Under the pieces are notes generated by a model. That model was given only the letters and a program-made list of their open reading frames with translations, was not told the origin of the DNA and did not search any database. Source: DTU098 sp964498525 (lineage in GTDB: Bacteria > Bacillota > Desulfotomaculia > Desulfotomaculales > Pelotomaculaceae). Taken from it: a stretch of DNA of 64,000 bases. Shown here piece by piece: positions 17,031 to 25,927 of the stretch (positions are counted from its first letter, which is position 1; each line of letters starts with the position of its first letter). The stretch is from NCBI GenBank assembly GCA_964498525.1, contig CAZCGU010000002.1, forward strand, positions 124,001 to 188,000, in the 5' to 3' direction. The translations under genes were made by a program, and so were the position numbers.

Positions 17031-18928
17031 CTGAAAAGCACAGGGGGCCGGGGCTGCCGGCAGGACCCTTCAGGGGGTCCGGTTTTAGACCCGCTGGTCC
17101 AAGGAGCCACGGGGATGGTCCTCCCATGGTCATGCCCTTTGAGAAGGCCAGGGATTTTAAAGGAACGTTAAAAAGGCTGGCAGGCTATCTGCGGCCCCGT
17201 AAATACCAGGTCCTGGCAGTATTTATCCTGGCTGCCTTCAGCACCATTTTCAGCATTCTCAGCCCGAAGATCATGGGCAAGGCCACAACCAGGTTATTTG
17301 AGGGGATGATGCTGAAACTAAACAATGTTCCTGGAGCCGGGATTGATTTCCAATACATCTTAAATATTGTCCAGCTGCTGGCGGCACTTTACCTCCTCAG
17401 CGCCTGCTTTGGCTATGCCCAGCAGTACATCATGGCCGGCGTGGCGCAAAAAACAGTTTATGACTTGCGCCGGAACGTGGACGCCAAGATCTCCCATTTA
17501 CCTTTAAAATTCTACGATTCCCATACCCACGGGGAGATCCTGAGCAGGGTCACCAACGATATTGATAATATCGGAAGCACACTGCAGCAAAGTCTAACCC
17601 AGTTGATTACAGCTGTGGTTTTCCTTGCCGGTATTATCATCATGATGCTGACCATCAGCCCTGTCATGACTTTAATTTGCGGTGTGACGATACCCCTTAG
17701 TTTGATGGGAACAAAGGCGATCGTATCCCGCTCCCAGAGATATTTTAAGGAGCAATGGAAGGAACTCGGCATTCTTAACGGCCATGTGGAGGAGATGTAT
17801 ACCGGCCACCAAATTGTAAAGGCTTTCGGCTACGAGCGCCAGTCGGTCAGTCAGTTCGAAGAAATCAACGAAAGGCTCTACCAGATGAGCTGGAAATCCC
17901 AGTTTATTTCAGGTATTATTATGCCCCTGATGCATTTAATCAACAACGCCGGCTACGTGATTGTCTGTGTGGCCGGGGGTATTTTTGTCACCAAAAAGGC
18001 CCTGGAGATAGGTGATGTCCAGGCCATGATTCATTATTCCAGGCATCTCACCCATCCCATTACCCAGACAGCCAATATAGCCAATATCATCCAGTCCACA
18101 GTGGCCTCGGCAGAGCGGGTTTTTGAACTTCTGGATGAAATTGAGGAACTTCCCGACAGCGACGGCGCCGGGATAATAGAATATCCCCGGGGTTTGGTAA
18201 AATTCCACAATGTTAGATTTGGCTATCAAGAGGGGTTAACTCTTATTGAAGATATGAGTATCGACGTGGAGGAGGGGCAAACTATCGCCATAGTTGGGCC
18301 TACCGGTGCCGGCAAAACCACACTGGTTAACTTGCTGATGCGTTTCTACGAAATAAGCGATGGCCAAATTACTGTTGACGGTGTTGATATCAGGGAGCTT
18401 AAGCGGGGGGCGTTGCGGGGTATTTTCGGCATGGTACTTCAGGATACCTGGCTTTTCAACGGCACGATCAGGGCCAATATAGCCTACGGGCGGGAGAACG
18501 CTACCTTTGGGGAGGTTGTGCAGGCAGCCCGGGCAGCTCACGCCGACCACTTTATCAGGACCCTGCCAGACGGCTACGACACTGTCCTCAATGAGGAGGC
18601 ATCGAATATTTCCCAGGGCCAGAAGCAGCTTTTGACCATCGCCCGGGCTATCCTGGCCGATCCGGCAATTCTTATCCTTGATGAAGCCACCAGCAGCGTT
18701 GATACCAGAACGGAGGCAGCCATTCAAAGGGCAATGGCCAACTTAATGAAGGGCAGAACAAGTTTTGTTATTGCCCATAGATTGTCCACAATCAGGGATG
18801 CGGATTTAATCCTGGTGATGGATAATGGCAGGATTATAGAAAAAGGAAGCCACGATGAGTTGCTGGCCCGGGGCAGTTTTTATGCGGAACTCTACAATAG
18901 CCAGTTCACAGACGCAGCACTGGCTTAA
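17027..18928 (+). CDS. Heterodimeric ABC exporter subunit, catalytic
   Basis: 633 residues, ATG in a 4-base overlap with the partner gene. The first 45 residues are a Pro/Gly-rich extension (RGPGLPAGPFRGSGFRPAGP). Exporter membrane domain about 60-365, ATP-binding domain about 390-625 with Walker A GPTGAGKTTL, signature NISQGQKQLLTIARAI, intact Walker B ILILDEATSSVD and switch histidine in VIAHRLST. All catalytic residues are present, complementing the degenerate partner, so the pair should form one asymmetric exporter with a single fully active ATP site. Ends the operon; no clear hairpin follows directly. Confidence 0.92.
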   Translation: MTEKHRGPGLPAGPFRGSGFRPAGPRSHGDGPPMVMPFEKARDFKGTLKRLAGYLRPRKYQVLAVFILAAFSTIFSILSPKIMGKATTRLFEGMMLKLNNVPGAGIDFQYILNIVQLLAALYLLSACFGYAQQYIMAGVAQKTVYDLRRNVDAKISHLPLKFYDSHTHGEILSRVTNDIDNIGSTLQQSLTQLITAVVFLAGIIIMMLTISPVMTLICGVTIPLSLMGTKAIVSRSQRYFKEQWKELGILNGHVEEMYTGHQIVKAFGYERQSVSQFEEINERLYQMSWKSQFISGIIMPLMHLINNAGYVIVCVAGGIFVTKKALEIGDVQAMIHYSRHLTHPITQTANIANIIQSTVASAERVFELLDEIEELPDSDGAGIIEYPRGLVKFHNVRFGYQEGLTLIEDMSIDVEEGQTIAIVGPTGAGKTTLVNLLMRFYEISDGQITVDGVDIRELKRGALRGIFGMVLQDTWLFNGTIRANIAYGRENATFGEVVQAARAAHADHFIRTLPDGYDTVLNEEASNISQGQKQLLTIARAILADPAILILDEATSSVDTRTEAAIQRAMANLMKGRTSFVIAHRLSTIRDADLILVMDNGRIIEKGSHDELLARGSFYAELYNSQFTDAALA

Positions 18929-19175
18929 AGCCAATTAATCATAATCCTTTCTGTTCCCTTTGCCGGGGTACCGCTTTTTTATTTCCGATCCCCAAGCGTC
19001 CTTTTATGCTGCTCATAACTTAACTCCGGAGCAGTACCGGTTATAACCGCGGGGCAGGGAGGGTTTCTGGTAAACCCGGGTGGGAACAGTTTTTGCTTAA
19101 TATTTAAAGCCGCGTCTGTTAAATGTTTCCTTGATTTAACTCTTCTTTCCTGCTAACCTGTACACAGGCGATCTT

Positions 19176-19460
19176 ATGGATAAAATCCTTTATTTGGAGA
19201 ATCCCTTCCGGACAGGGGGTGAAAGAAACTTGGAGTTTGATTTTAGGGAGGCATTTAGCCGGATCGGTTTCAGTACCGTGCAGGAGACCAACAAAAGGTT
19301 GAATGATCTTATGCAAAGCAATTCTGAAATGGACGCATCAACCAAAACAAACATGATCCTGAATGAAATGATTAACGATAATATTAGGGTTACCCTGGGG
19401 GTGCTGGAAGAATACCACCAGGCTTTAATGAAACACCTGGAAGGGAAAAACCTGAGTTGA
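19176..19460 (+). CDS. Hypothetical protein, 94 residues
   Basis: I do not recognise this product. It begins MDKILYLENPFRTGGERN and is then largely helical and polar (QETNKRLNDLMQSNSEMD, NMILNEMINDNIRVTLGVLE), ending EEYHQALMKHLEGKNLS. There is no signal peptide, membrane segment or cysteine. Composition is protein-like and a strong terminator follows 24 bases after the stop, which supports a real gene. The ribosome site ahead of the ATG is weak (CAGGCGAT). It lies 247 bases after the ABC exporter, probably as a separate unit. Confidence 0.5.
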   Translation: MDKILYLENPFRTGGERNLEFDFREAFSRIGFSTVQETNKRLNDLMQSNSEMDASTKTNMILNEMINDNIRVTLGVLEEYHQALMKHLEGKNLS

Positions 19461-19483
19461 ACCGCACGTTTAAAATATAAAAT

Positions 19484-19519
19484 AGTCCCGGCGCTGCCGG
19501 GACTTACGGCCTTTTTTTA
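19484..19519. terminator. Bidirectional terminator
   Basis: Perfect 9-bp stem AGTCCCGGC (19484-19492) / GCCGGGACT (19496-19504) with a GCT loop. To the right it leads into CCTTTTTTT. On the minus strand it leads into ATTTTATATTTT, so it can end both the rightward 94-residue gene and the leftward small genes. Confidence 0.8.
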
Positions 19520-19581
19520 AACCACGTTTTTTTAATTTCTTATTTCCCCTGACTGAGATTCTTCCAAAATGGAAAAAATCT

Positions 19582-19677
19582 TTAAGGGAGGGCGTCTTTG
19601 GCGCTGGAGCCCCTGTAGCTGATGGTATCACAGTCTGTATGTTCCCTGGAATTACAGCCGTACCCGGCGGGGAGCAT
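19582..19677 (-). CDS. Putative 31-residue Cys-containing microprotein
   Basis: ATG at 19677 follows AAGGGGG at 6-nt spacing, better than many annotated genes here. The frame is MLPAGYGCNSREHTDCDTIS and ends in SSAKDALP before TAA 19582-19584. The two cysteines (C8, C16) and His13 could bind a metal or form a disulfide. It starts two bases after the stop of the 56-residue gene, on the same strand, so both would be one transcript ended by the hairpin at 19484-19504. Too short to be certain; no family recognised. Confidence 0.4.
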   Translation of the reverse strand: MLPAGYGCNSREHTDCDTISYRGSSAKDALP

Positions 19678-19679
19678 AA

Positions 19680-19850
19680 TCAACCCCCTTGTTGATTGAA
19701 ATTACAGGCTTCAATTGAGTAGGGCTCCCTGAATTCGCAATTCAGATGAGTTAGCGTCCGGCCGATTTTGCAGGTTAATTCGTCTTCTTCGTTGCTGTCG
19801 AAGGTGTCAAAATGCCGGCAATCAAAGCACGGCCATCTATCCATTGGCAT
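19680..19850 (-). CDS. Small cysteine-rich (zinc-ribbon-like) protein, 56 residues
   Basis: ATG at 19850 follows TTTGAGGTG. The sequence WPCFDCRHFDTFDSNEEDEL, then TCKIG, LNCEF and EACNF has five cysteines (C8, C11, C27, C38, C49) plus His13. The CxxCxHF opening with later single Cys residues resembles small zinc-binding or rubredoxin-like knuckle proteins of anaerobes. Monocistronic except for the 31-residue frame that follows two bases after its TGA. It is divergent from pepF with about 160 bases between. Function unknown; coding status is supported by the ribosome site and Cys pattern. Confidence 0.6.
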   Translation of the reverse strand: MPMDRWPCFDCRHFDTFDSNEEDELTCKIGRTLTHLNCEFREPYSIEACNFNQQGG

Positions 19851-20008
19851 CACCTCAAAGATAGATTATCCAGCCGGCTCGAATTCATACCCGGATATTC
19901 AAGGTACTGCCAGTACGAAGGGCTGTAAGTTGTAAAGGCAACGAGTTATAAAAGGTAATAAGTTATAAGTGTCGACTTGCGCGAGCCAAGTTTAGGGGGG
20001 TCTATTTT

Positions 20009-21814
20009 ATGGAACGAAAGGGAGATTTGCCCGGCAGGCACGAGATACCCGATGAATTTAAGTGGCGGCTGGAGGATATTTATCCCACTAATGAAGAATG
20101 GGAAACAGACTTTCAACGTATTAAGGTTATGGTGACCGAGGCGAATGCTTTCCGGGGCAGATTGGCCCTGTCGGCTGGAATTCTGCTGGAAGCCCTGGAA
20201 CTGGATGCCCGGTTGCGGGAACTGGTGGAAAAGGTGTTTGTTTACGCGCGAATGCGGCGGGACGAGGATAATACCAACCCGGTCTACCAGGCCTTGACGG
20301 ACAGGGCGGAAGGCCTTGCCGCACAGGTTCAGGCGGCGCTTTCCTTTCTGGCGCCCGAAATCCTGGCTGTGCCTGAAGAGGTTCTGGAGCGCTTCCGCCG
20401 TGAAGAAAATGGCCTTGCCCTCTATGATTTTGTCCTGGAGGAGTTGGTCCGGCAAAGGGAACATGTTCTTTCCCCCGACGAAGAACAGATTATTGCCCTG
20501 GCAGGGGAAGCAATCCAGGCTTCGGATTCAATTTTCAGGATGCTTAACAACGCCGATATTTCCTTTCCAAAGATCCTGGACGAAACAGGAAATGAAGTAG
20601 AAATCACCCACGGCCGATACACCCGGCTTCTGGAAAGCAGCGACCGCAGAATGCGCCGGGATGCCTTCAAGGCGTTCTATAGTTCCTACCGCGGGCTTAA
20701 AAACACAATTGCCGTCACACTAAGCGGCAGCGTTAAAAGGGACATTTTTTACGCCCGGGTCCGCCGGCACCCCTCCGCCCTGCAGGCTTCACTTTTTGAA
20801 GACAACATCCCCCCGGATGTTTACGATAATCTAATCCAAACGGTGCGGGACAATCTGGGTCTGATGCATCGTTATACCGCTTTACGCCAAAGACTTCTCG
20901 GAGTTAACGAACTGCACATGTATGATTTGTATGTGCCCGTAGTAAAGGATATCCGGTGGGAAATTACTTATCCCGAGGCCGTCGACCTGGTCCGGGAGGG
21001 GTTGTCCCCCCTGGGCGGGTCCTACGTAGAAACTATGTCCAGGGGACTTGAAACGGGGTGGGTGGATCTTTACGAAAACAGGGGTAAATCCAGCGGCGCT
21101 TACTCCTGGGGTCCTTACGGCGTCCACCCCTATGTTTTAATGAACTATCAGAATAATCTCAGCAACGTTTTTACCCTGGCCCATGAACTGGGGCACGCTA
21201 TGCATTCCTACTACTCGCACAACGGACAGCCCTATATTTACGCCCACTATAAAATATTTACGGCAGAGGTGGCCTCCACCGTCAATGAGTCCCTTTTAAT
21301 GGACTACCTTTTAAAGACGGTTGGCGAACGGGATAAGGAGCTCTACCTGCTTAATCATTATCTGGAGCAATTTCGCGGAACCTTGTTCCGCCAGACCATG
21401 TTTGCCGAATTTGAGAAGATAGTCCACGAAAAGTCGGAGGCCGGAGGAGCGCTTACGCCCGATTCTTTAAATGAGCTCTACTACCAGCTTAATATTGATT
21501 ACCACGGTCCCGCAGTGGTTGTTGATCAAGATATCGCCCTGGAATGGGCCAGGATCCCGCACTTTTACACGGCCTTTTACGTTTATAAATACGCCACCGG
21601 TTTTTCCGCCGCCACGGCCATTAGCCGGCAGCTCTTAAACCAGGGCGAACCTGCCCTTGCCAGTTACATCTCCTTTTTAAAAAAAGGTGGTTCCGACTAC
21701 CCTCTCAACCTACTGAAAACAGCCGGCGTCGATCTTTCCACACCCCGTCCGGTGCAGGACGGCCTCCGGTTGTTTGCCCAATTGCTGGACCGACTGGAAG
21801 AACTGGCTGGATAA
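20009..21814 (+). CDS. pepF: Oligoendopeptidase F (M3 family)
   Basis: 601 residues, the usual PepF length, ATG after TAGGGGGG. A zinc metallopeptidase that cleaves short peptides (roughly 7-17 residues) in the cytoplasm. The active site HELGHAMHSYYS is at H392-E393-x-x-H396, with the third ligand expected in the following ASTVNESLLMDYLL (Glu). The N-terminal M3B region (DEFKWRLEDIYPTNEEWE) and the C-terminal GPAVVVDQDIALEWARIPHF are also typical. No secretion signal. Three short AGTTRTAA-like repeats precede it (19927-19970). Monocistronic, followed by the leucine T-box unit. Confidence 0.95.
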   Translation: MERKGDLPGRHEIPDEFKWRLEDIYPTNEEWETDFQRIKVMVTEANAFRGRLALSAGILLEALELDARLRELVEKVFVYARMRRDEDNTNPVYQALTDRAEGLAAQVQAALSFLAPEILAVPEEVLERFRREENGLALYDFVLEELVRQREHVLSPDEEQIIALAGEAIQASDSIFRMLNNADISFPKILDETGNEVEITHGRYTRLLESSDRRMRRDAFKAFYSSYRGLKNTIAVTLSGSVKRDIFYARVRRHPSALQASLFEDNIPPDVYDNLIQTVRDNLGLMHRYTALRQRLLGVNELHMYDLYVPVVKDIRWEITYPEAVDLVREGLSPLGGSYVETMSRGLETGWVDLYENRGKSSGAYSWGPYGVHPYVLMNYQNNLSNVFTLAHELGHAMHSYYSHNGQPYIYAHYKIFTAEVASTVNESLLMDYLLKTVGERDKELYLLNHYLEQFRGTLFRQTMFAEFEKIVHEKSEAGGALTPDSLNELYYQLNIDYHGPAVVVDQDIALEWARIPHFYTAFYVYKYATGFSAATAISRQLLNQGEPALASYISFLKKGGSDYPLNLLKTAGVDLSTPRPVQDGLRLFAQLLDRLEELAG

Positions 21815-21834
21815 ATGCAATGCAAAAATCACTA

Positions 21835-21863
21835 TTGACAGCCGGTTACAAGATTGGTAAAAT
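21835..21863 (+). promoter_or_regulatory. Promoter of the leucine T-box / leuA unit
   Basis: TTGACA (21835-21840), 17 nt, TAAAAT (21858-21863), about 60 bases ahead of the T-box stem I region. Confidence 0.75.
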
Positions 21864-21924
21864 CCATTTATGTATTGAATATCCCGAAAATGACAATGAC
21901 AGGGAATAGTAGGCGTAATTATTT

Positions 21925-22176
21925 TAAGCCTGGCGCAGAGAGCCGCCGTTTGGTGCGAGGCGGCCAAAGGCAGACGCTGAACTCTCCCTGGAGTAGCCGA
22001 CCGAAATCCCTGGGAAAGTAGGCCCGGACGGAATGCTTCCACCGTTAAAAGGAAGGGGATATCGGATTTATAAAATCCCGTATCCGCAAAGGGAACGGCC
22101 ATGGGCCGTTAAGTTGAGTGGTACCGCGGAAGACAGACCTTTCGTCTCAGGAATTTGAGATGAAGGGTTTTTTTGT
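21925..22176 (+). ncRNA. T-box leader, leucine specificity (CTC specifier)
   Basis: A T-box riboswitch that reads uncharged tRNA-Leu and lets transcription pass into the downstream leuA-like gene. Visible parts are the AGAGAG GA-motif of stem I (about 21937), the specifier loop GCTGAA-CTC-TCC with codon CTC at 21982-21984, and the T-box core GAGTGGTACCGCGG at 22116-22129. The terminator CCTTTCGTCTC / GAGATGAAGGG (22139-22172, with G-U pairs) runs into TTTTTTT. The specifier agrees with the biosynthetic role of the gene it controls. Confidence 0.92.
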
Positions 22177-22273
22177 TGTATTGCCTGCAGGCGGGGCGAT
22201 AATTTGGGTCTTAGCGCCTGCGGGGGCTGACAGGTAATAGATATTTCTTCTAATTCAAGGGGGTACGGACAGA

Positions 22274-23806
22274 GTGCGCAGGATAAGCTTATTGGATACC
22301 TCGTTGAGGGACGGGCAAAAATCCCTGGGGATAAATTTAAATGCCAGGGAAAAACTTGAGATCAGCCATCAATTATCAAAGCTGGGAGTGGACGTTATCG
22401 AGGCCGGTTATCCGGCTTCTTCCTCCGCGGAATTTGAAGCTGTACGTCAGATTGCCCGGGAGGTAAAAGGCGCCGTAATCTGTGGTTTTGCGGGGATTAA
22501 GGAGCAAGAAATCGAATGCTGCGCCGCCGCCCTCAAGGAAGCCGGGCAGCCCAGGATCCACACGGGTATAGCCGTTTCACCCTTTTATATGGAAAAGAAG
22601 TTGCGGCTTGCCCCCGGTCAGGTTATCGAGATGGCGGAAGCAGCAGTAAAGTTTGCTAAAAAATATGCAGGCGACGTACAGTTCTACGCCGAAGATGCTT
22701 TTAACAGCGATCGCGCCTTTCTGGCGCAAGTCCTGGAAAAAGTCATTGAAGCCGGGGCAACGGTAATTAATATCCCCGATACCCTGGGGTACGCTACACC
22801 CTGGGAATACGGTGAGATGGTTTCATACGTCATGAACAACGTCCGGAATATTCAGCGGGCCGTACTCAGCGTTCACTGCCACAACGATCTGGGGATGGCT
22901 ACAGCCAACTCCCTGGCGGGGGTTATGGCCGGCGCGGGTCAGGTGGAGGGTACGATCAACGGCATTGGGGAGCGGGCCGGGAATACTTGCCTGGAAGAGA
23001 TTATCATGGCCCTGTATACCCGGCGGGTCCGGACCGGAATCCGGTGCGAAGCAAAAACCCGGCAAATTACCGCCACAAGCAGGCTGATTTCCCGTTTAAC
23101 CGGAGTGCCTGTTCCCACCCATAAAGCAGTTGTGGGGAGCAATGCCTGCGCCGGAAATCCCGGGTTGCTTTTTGAGCCTGCTGTCAATGAAATCGTGCCC
23201 ATGGAAATGATTAAAGCTAATCCGGGCGGCCTGACAGAGGACGGTGAGGTTTTGCCTGTCCGGTCAGATCCGGAGGATCTGCGGCAGAGGCTGGACGAAT
23301 TAGGCTATTCCCTTGGTGAGAAGGATTTAGAGCTGGTCTATCAGTATTTTTTGCAGTTGACGGATTCAAAAGAAGCTGTTTGCGATCAGGACCTGCACGA
23401 TCTGGTTAACGAAGCCGGGTTGGGGCGAAGCGGTATTTTGGTTAGAAACATATCCATCACCACCACCGGCGCTTCACGGGCCACGGCCACCGTGACCCTG
23501 GATCTGGATGGCGACACGGTTACCGAGGCGGCCTGTGGGTCAGGACCGGTGGACGCTGTCTTCAAGGCGGTTGATCTCCTGGTGGGAGAGCGGGTTTACC
23601 TGGAGGACTATATGCTTAAATCGGTGGGCCGGGGCATGGAGGTCCTGGGCGATGCCACGGTGAAATTGCGTTATGGGGATGCGGAACTGGTAGTGGGCAG
23701 GGGTGTCAGCAGCGACGTCATTGAAGCCAGCGCCAGGGCCTATGCCAATGCTTTGACCAAGGTAAAAACAATGCTCCGGGAAAACGCCGGCCAGGCCAGG
23801 ACCTGA
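22274..23806 (+). CDS. leuA: 2-isopropylmalate synthase (LeuA-type)
   Basis: 510 residues, GTG start after AAGGGGG. Condenses acetyl-CoA with 2-oxoisovalerate in leucine synthesis. The TIM-barrel catalytic domain has the metal-site HCHND (H201, H203), NGIGERAGN and the Cys-rich tail of the barrel. The C-terminal LeuA regulatory domain (about 385-500, ISITTTGASRATATVTLDLD) fits leucine feedback inhibition. The N-terminal signature is unusual: DTSLRDGQKSLG, where nearly all family members have RDGEQ. Length and the Leu T-box argue for LeuA rather than citramalate or homocitrate synthase. No other leu genes are adjacent. Confidence 0.85.
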   Translation: MRRISLLDTSLRDGQKSLGINLNAREKLEISHQLSKLGVDVIEAGYPASSSAEFEAVRQIAREVKGAVICGFAGIKEQEIECCAAALKEAGQPRIHTGIAVSPFYMEKKLRLAPGQVIEMAEAAVKFAKKYAGDVQFYAEDAFNSDRAFLAQVLEKVIEAGATVINIPDTLGYATPWEYGEMVSYVMNNVRNIQRAVLSVHCHNDLGMATANSLAGVMAGAGQVEGTINGIGERAGNTCLEEIIMALYTRRVRTGIRCEAKTRQITATSRLISRLTGVPVPTHKAVVGSNACAGNPGLLFEPAVNEIVPMEMIKANPGGLTEDGEVLPVRSDPEDLRQRLDELGYSLGEKDLELVYQYFLQLTDSKEAVCDQDLHDLVNEAGLGRSGILVRNISITTTGASRATATVTLDLDGDTVTEAACGSGPVDAVFKAVDLLVGERVYLEDYMLKSVGRGMEVLGDATVKLRYGDAELVVGRGVSSDVIEASARAYANALTKVKTMLRENAGQART

Positions 23807-24086
23807 GCAGCCGGCCGGCAATTCCCCAGCGAAACAAAAAACAAGGAAAGAGGTGAGAAGCCTGGTTTCCTGGCAGCTTCACCGGAAAAACGTGTTAGGT
23901 GCAGATTAAGCCCCAAGCCATTAAGGTTGCGTTGTGGTCCTGGTACATGCGGCGAAAGGCCTGGATCATAATGGAACCAGAGTGGCAGCCTGGGGCCTGC
24001 GGCAGAATCCGTGGGGCTGTCTTTTCCTTTAGTCGGCGGAAGGGAAATCACAACTATTCTGGGTTATTCTTCGTTAACTCAGATCT

Positions 24087-24419
24087 TTGCGGTTTCGGAA
24101 ACCAGGGATTGATCTGGTTGTTGTAGAAATTAGCATAGTACCCATCGGGACACCGCATACCGGCCTAAGTGAATATGTGGCCGGGTGCCTGACAGTGCTG
24201 AATGAGGCCGAAGGGGTTACCTGGCAGTTGACTCCCATGGGCACGATCCTGGAAGGGAAACTGGATCAGGTTCTGAAAGCAGTCCGGCGCATGCACGAGC
24301 AGCCCTTTCAAAAAGGGATCCAAAGAGTTGTCACAACCATTCGCATAGATGACCGCCGGGATCGTGCCTTGACTATGACAGGGAAGGTGGCGGCAGTAAA
24401 GGTCCGGCTGGATAAATAA
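24087..24419 (+). CDS. MTH1187-family thiamine-binding protein
   Basis: 110 residues in the frame as given from TTG 24087. The conserved domain begins VVVEISIVPIGTPHTGLSEY, and the true start could be the CTG at 24114, which has AGGGA at good spacing; no ATG/GTG/TTG lies between. The ferredoxin-like fold of the MTH1187/YkoF (DUF77) family continues with TWQLTPMGTILEGKLDQVL and RVVTTIRIDDRRDR. Members bind thiamine or a related ligand. It sits 16 bases ahead of holA, probably in one transcript. There are no thiamine genes nearby, so the physiological role is unclear. Confidence 0.8.
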   Translation: MRFRKPGIDLVVVEISIVPIGTPHTGLSEYVAGCLTVLNEAEGVTWQLTPMGTILEGKLDQVLKAVRRMHEQPFQKGIQRVVTTIRIDDRRDRALTMTGKVAAVKVRLDK

Positions 24420-24435
24420 ACGGGGGAGACTATTT

Positions 24436-25491
24436 GTGGACTACTTCCTGGAACTTCTGAATTCCCTGAAGCGAGGGGTCGTATCCCCATGCTATCTGTT
24501 TCACGGTGAGGAAACCTATTTGCGTGAACAGGCCGTTCTGCGTTTTAAAGAATATCTTTTGGGGGATGGCCCGAGCGAGCTTAATTTTGACCTGATTGAA
24601 GGTGAGCAGGCGACCCCGGCTGAAATAGCGGCAAAGGCGGAAACTCCCCCGTTCCTTGCGGGAAAACGTCTGGTTGTGGTAAAGAACCCCATCCTGTTTA
24701 AAGCTGGCAAGGGTGCTTCCGGTGTAGGAAATGCCGGGGGGAGGACGGAGCCCGTCTCCAAGGCTAAAGAGGCGCCCTTGTTGGACTACCTGAAGCGCCC
24801 CCTGGTGTCAACCTGTTTAATCTTTACCACGGGTGAGCCGGTGGATAAACGCAGGCGGCTTTATCAAGCCATCAAGAAGAACGGCCGGGCAGTGGAATTT
24901 ACCTTTCTCAACCGGCAGGAATTGGCCCGCTGGCTGGCCCAGAGGGTAAGGGTGGCGGGAACCAGGTTTGAAGCCGGGTCAGGGGAGCTATTCCTTGATG
25001 CGGCCGGGCCTTCCCTGCTGTACCTGGTGGCCGAACTGGAAAAGTTGTTCTGTTATACTGCCGGGCAGGATCTAATTACCCCGGAGGATATCCAGGCGGT
25101 GTGCCCGCCCAGGGTGGAGGAAAATATTTTCGCCATTGTGGATGCGGTGGGGGATAGACGCTGCCGCAAAGCCCTGTCAGGGATCAAGGAAATGCTGGCA
25201 GCCAGGGAACCCCCCTTGAGGATTCTGGCCATGTTGAGCAGGCAGTTCCGCCTTCTGCTCCAGATTCAAGAGCTTCAGGGACGGGGCGTTCCTCCCCGGG
25301 AAATCCCGGTAAGGCTAAAAATTCATCCCTATGTTGCCCAAAAGGTGGGGGGGCAGTGTAAGAGATTTAACCGCAACTTCTTAACCGGGGCCTTTGAATC
25401 CCTTTCGGATCTGGATCTGGCGGTGAAGACCGGGCGGCAGGAGTTTTACCCTGCGGTAGAAAAATTTCTACTGGAGCTCTGCAGGCATTAA
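24436..25491 (+). CDS. holA: DNA polymerase III, delta subunit
   Basis: 351 residues, GTG start after GGGGGAG. Delta opens the sliding clamp in the clamp loader during replication. HolA features are the N-terminal PCYLFHGEETYLREQAV, LVVVKNP and LISTCLIF-type strands of the AAA-like domain, then ENIFAIVDAVGDRRCRKALS and ILAMLSRQFRLLLQIQELQG in the C-terminal collar domain. Length is normal. The neighbourhood holA - rpsT (opposed) - spoIIP - lepA is the usual order in Firmicutes. Ends at a strong bidirectional terminator shared with rpsT. Confidence 0.93.
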   Translation: MDYFLELLNSLKRGVVSPCYLFHGEETYLREQAVLRFKEYLLGDGPSELNFDLIEGEQATPAEIAAKAETPPFLAGKRLVVVKNPILFKAGKGASGVGNAGGRTEPVSKAKEAPLLDYLKRPLVSTCLIFTTGEPVDKRRRLYQAIKKNGRAVEFTFLNRQELARWLAQRVRVAGTRFEAGSGELFLDAAGPSLLYLVAELEKLFCYTAGQDLITPEDIQAVCPPRVEENIFAIVDAVGDRRCRKALSGIKEMLAAREPPLRILAMLSRQFRLLLQIQELQGRGVPPREIPVRLKIHPYVAQKVGGQCKRFNRNFLTGAFESLSDLDLAVKTGRQEFYPAVEKFLLELCRH

Positions 25492-25498
25492 GATGAGT

Positions 25499-25526
25499 AA
25501 AACCACCCGGTCAACCGGGTGGTTTT
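25499..25526. terminator. Bidirectional terminator between holA and rpsT
   Basis: Perfect 12-bp stem AAAACCACCCGG (25499-25510) / CCGGGTGGTTTT (25515-25526) with a TCAA loop; the A and T flanks serve both directions. Confidence 0.9.
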
Positions 25527-25530
25527 AAAA

Positions 25531-25797
25531 TTACCCCTTTATTTTGTTAAACCGCTTGCTCAGGCGGGATTTTTTTCGGGAAGCTGCATTTTTATGTAAA
25601 ACGCCCTTTGTGACAGCCTTGTCTATTGCAACCACGGCTTGACGTAACTTCATGCCGGCTTCTTCCGGGTTAGCCTGTTTCATGGCTTCTTCAAATTTCT
25701 TGATGGATGTTTTAAGGGCGGATTTAACCCGGGTGTTGCGCAGGGTCCGCATCCTGGTAAGCTCAACCCTTTTTGCTGATGACTTAATGTTCGGCAT
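25531..25797 (-). CDS. rpsT: 30S ribosomal protein S20
   Basis: 88 residues from ATG 25797, nine bases after GGGAGGTG; a GTG four codons upstream overlaps the ribosome site and is less likely. S20 binds the 5' and 3' minor domains of 16S rRNA. The sequence is typical: MPNIKSSAKRVELTRMRTLR, LRQAVVAIDKAVTKGVLHKN, and the basic end ASRKKSRLSKRFNKIKG. Leftward and monocistronic, between the holA terminator and the holin-like gene. Confidence 0.96.
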   Translation of the reverse strand: MPNIKSSAKRVELTRMRTLRNTRVKSALKTSIKKFEEAMKQANPEEAGMKLRQAVVAIDKAVTKGVLHKNAASRKKSRLSKRFNKIKG

Positions 25798-25927
25798 ATC
25801 ATTCTTCACCTCCCAACGGCAACCATTTTATCACGCACAGTTTAAAAACGCAAGGGGTTGTGGTATATCCTTTCATATTTTGGTTAAAGCTATTCCTAAT
25901 CCAGAACAGATAGGGGGTGAACAGGAG

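Noticed and set aside
23899..24126. 75-codon frame between leuA and the thiamine-binding gene
   Set aside because: No ribosome site, no resemblance to a known small protein, overlaps the next gene.
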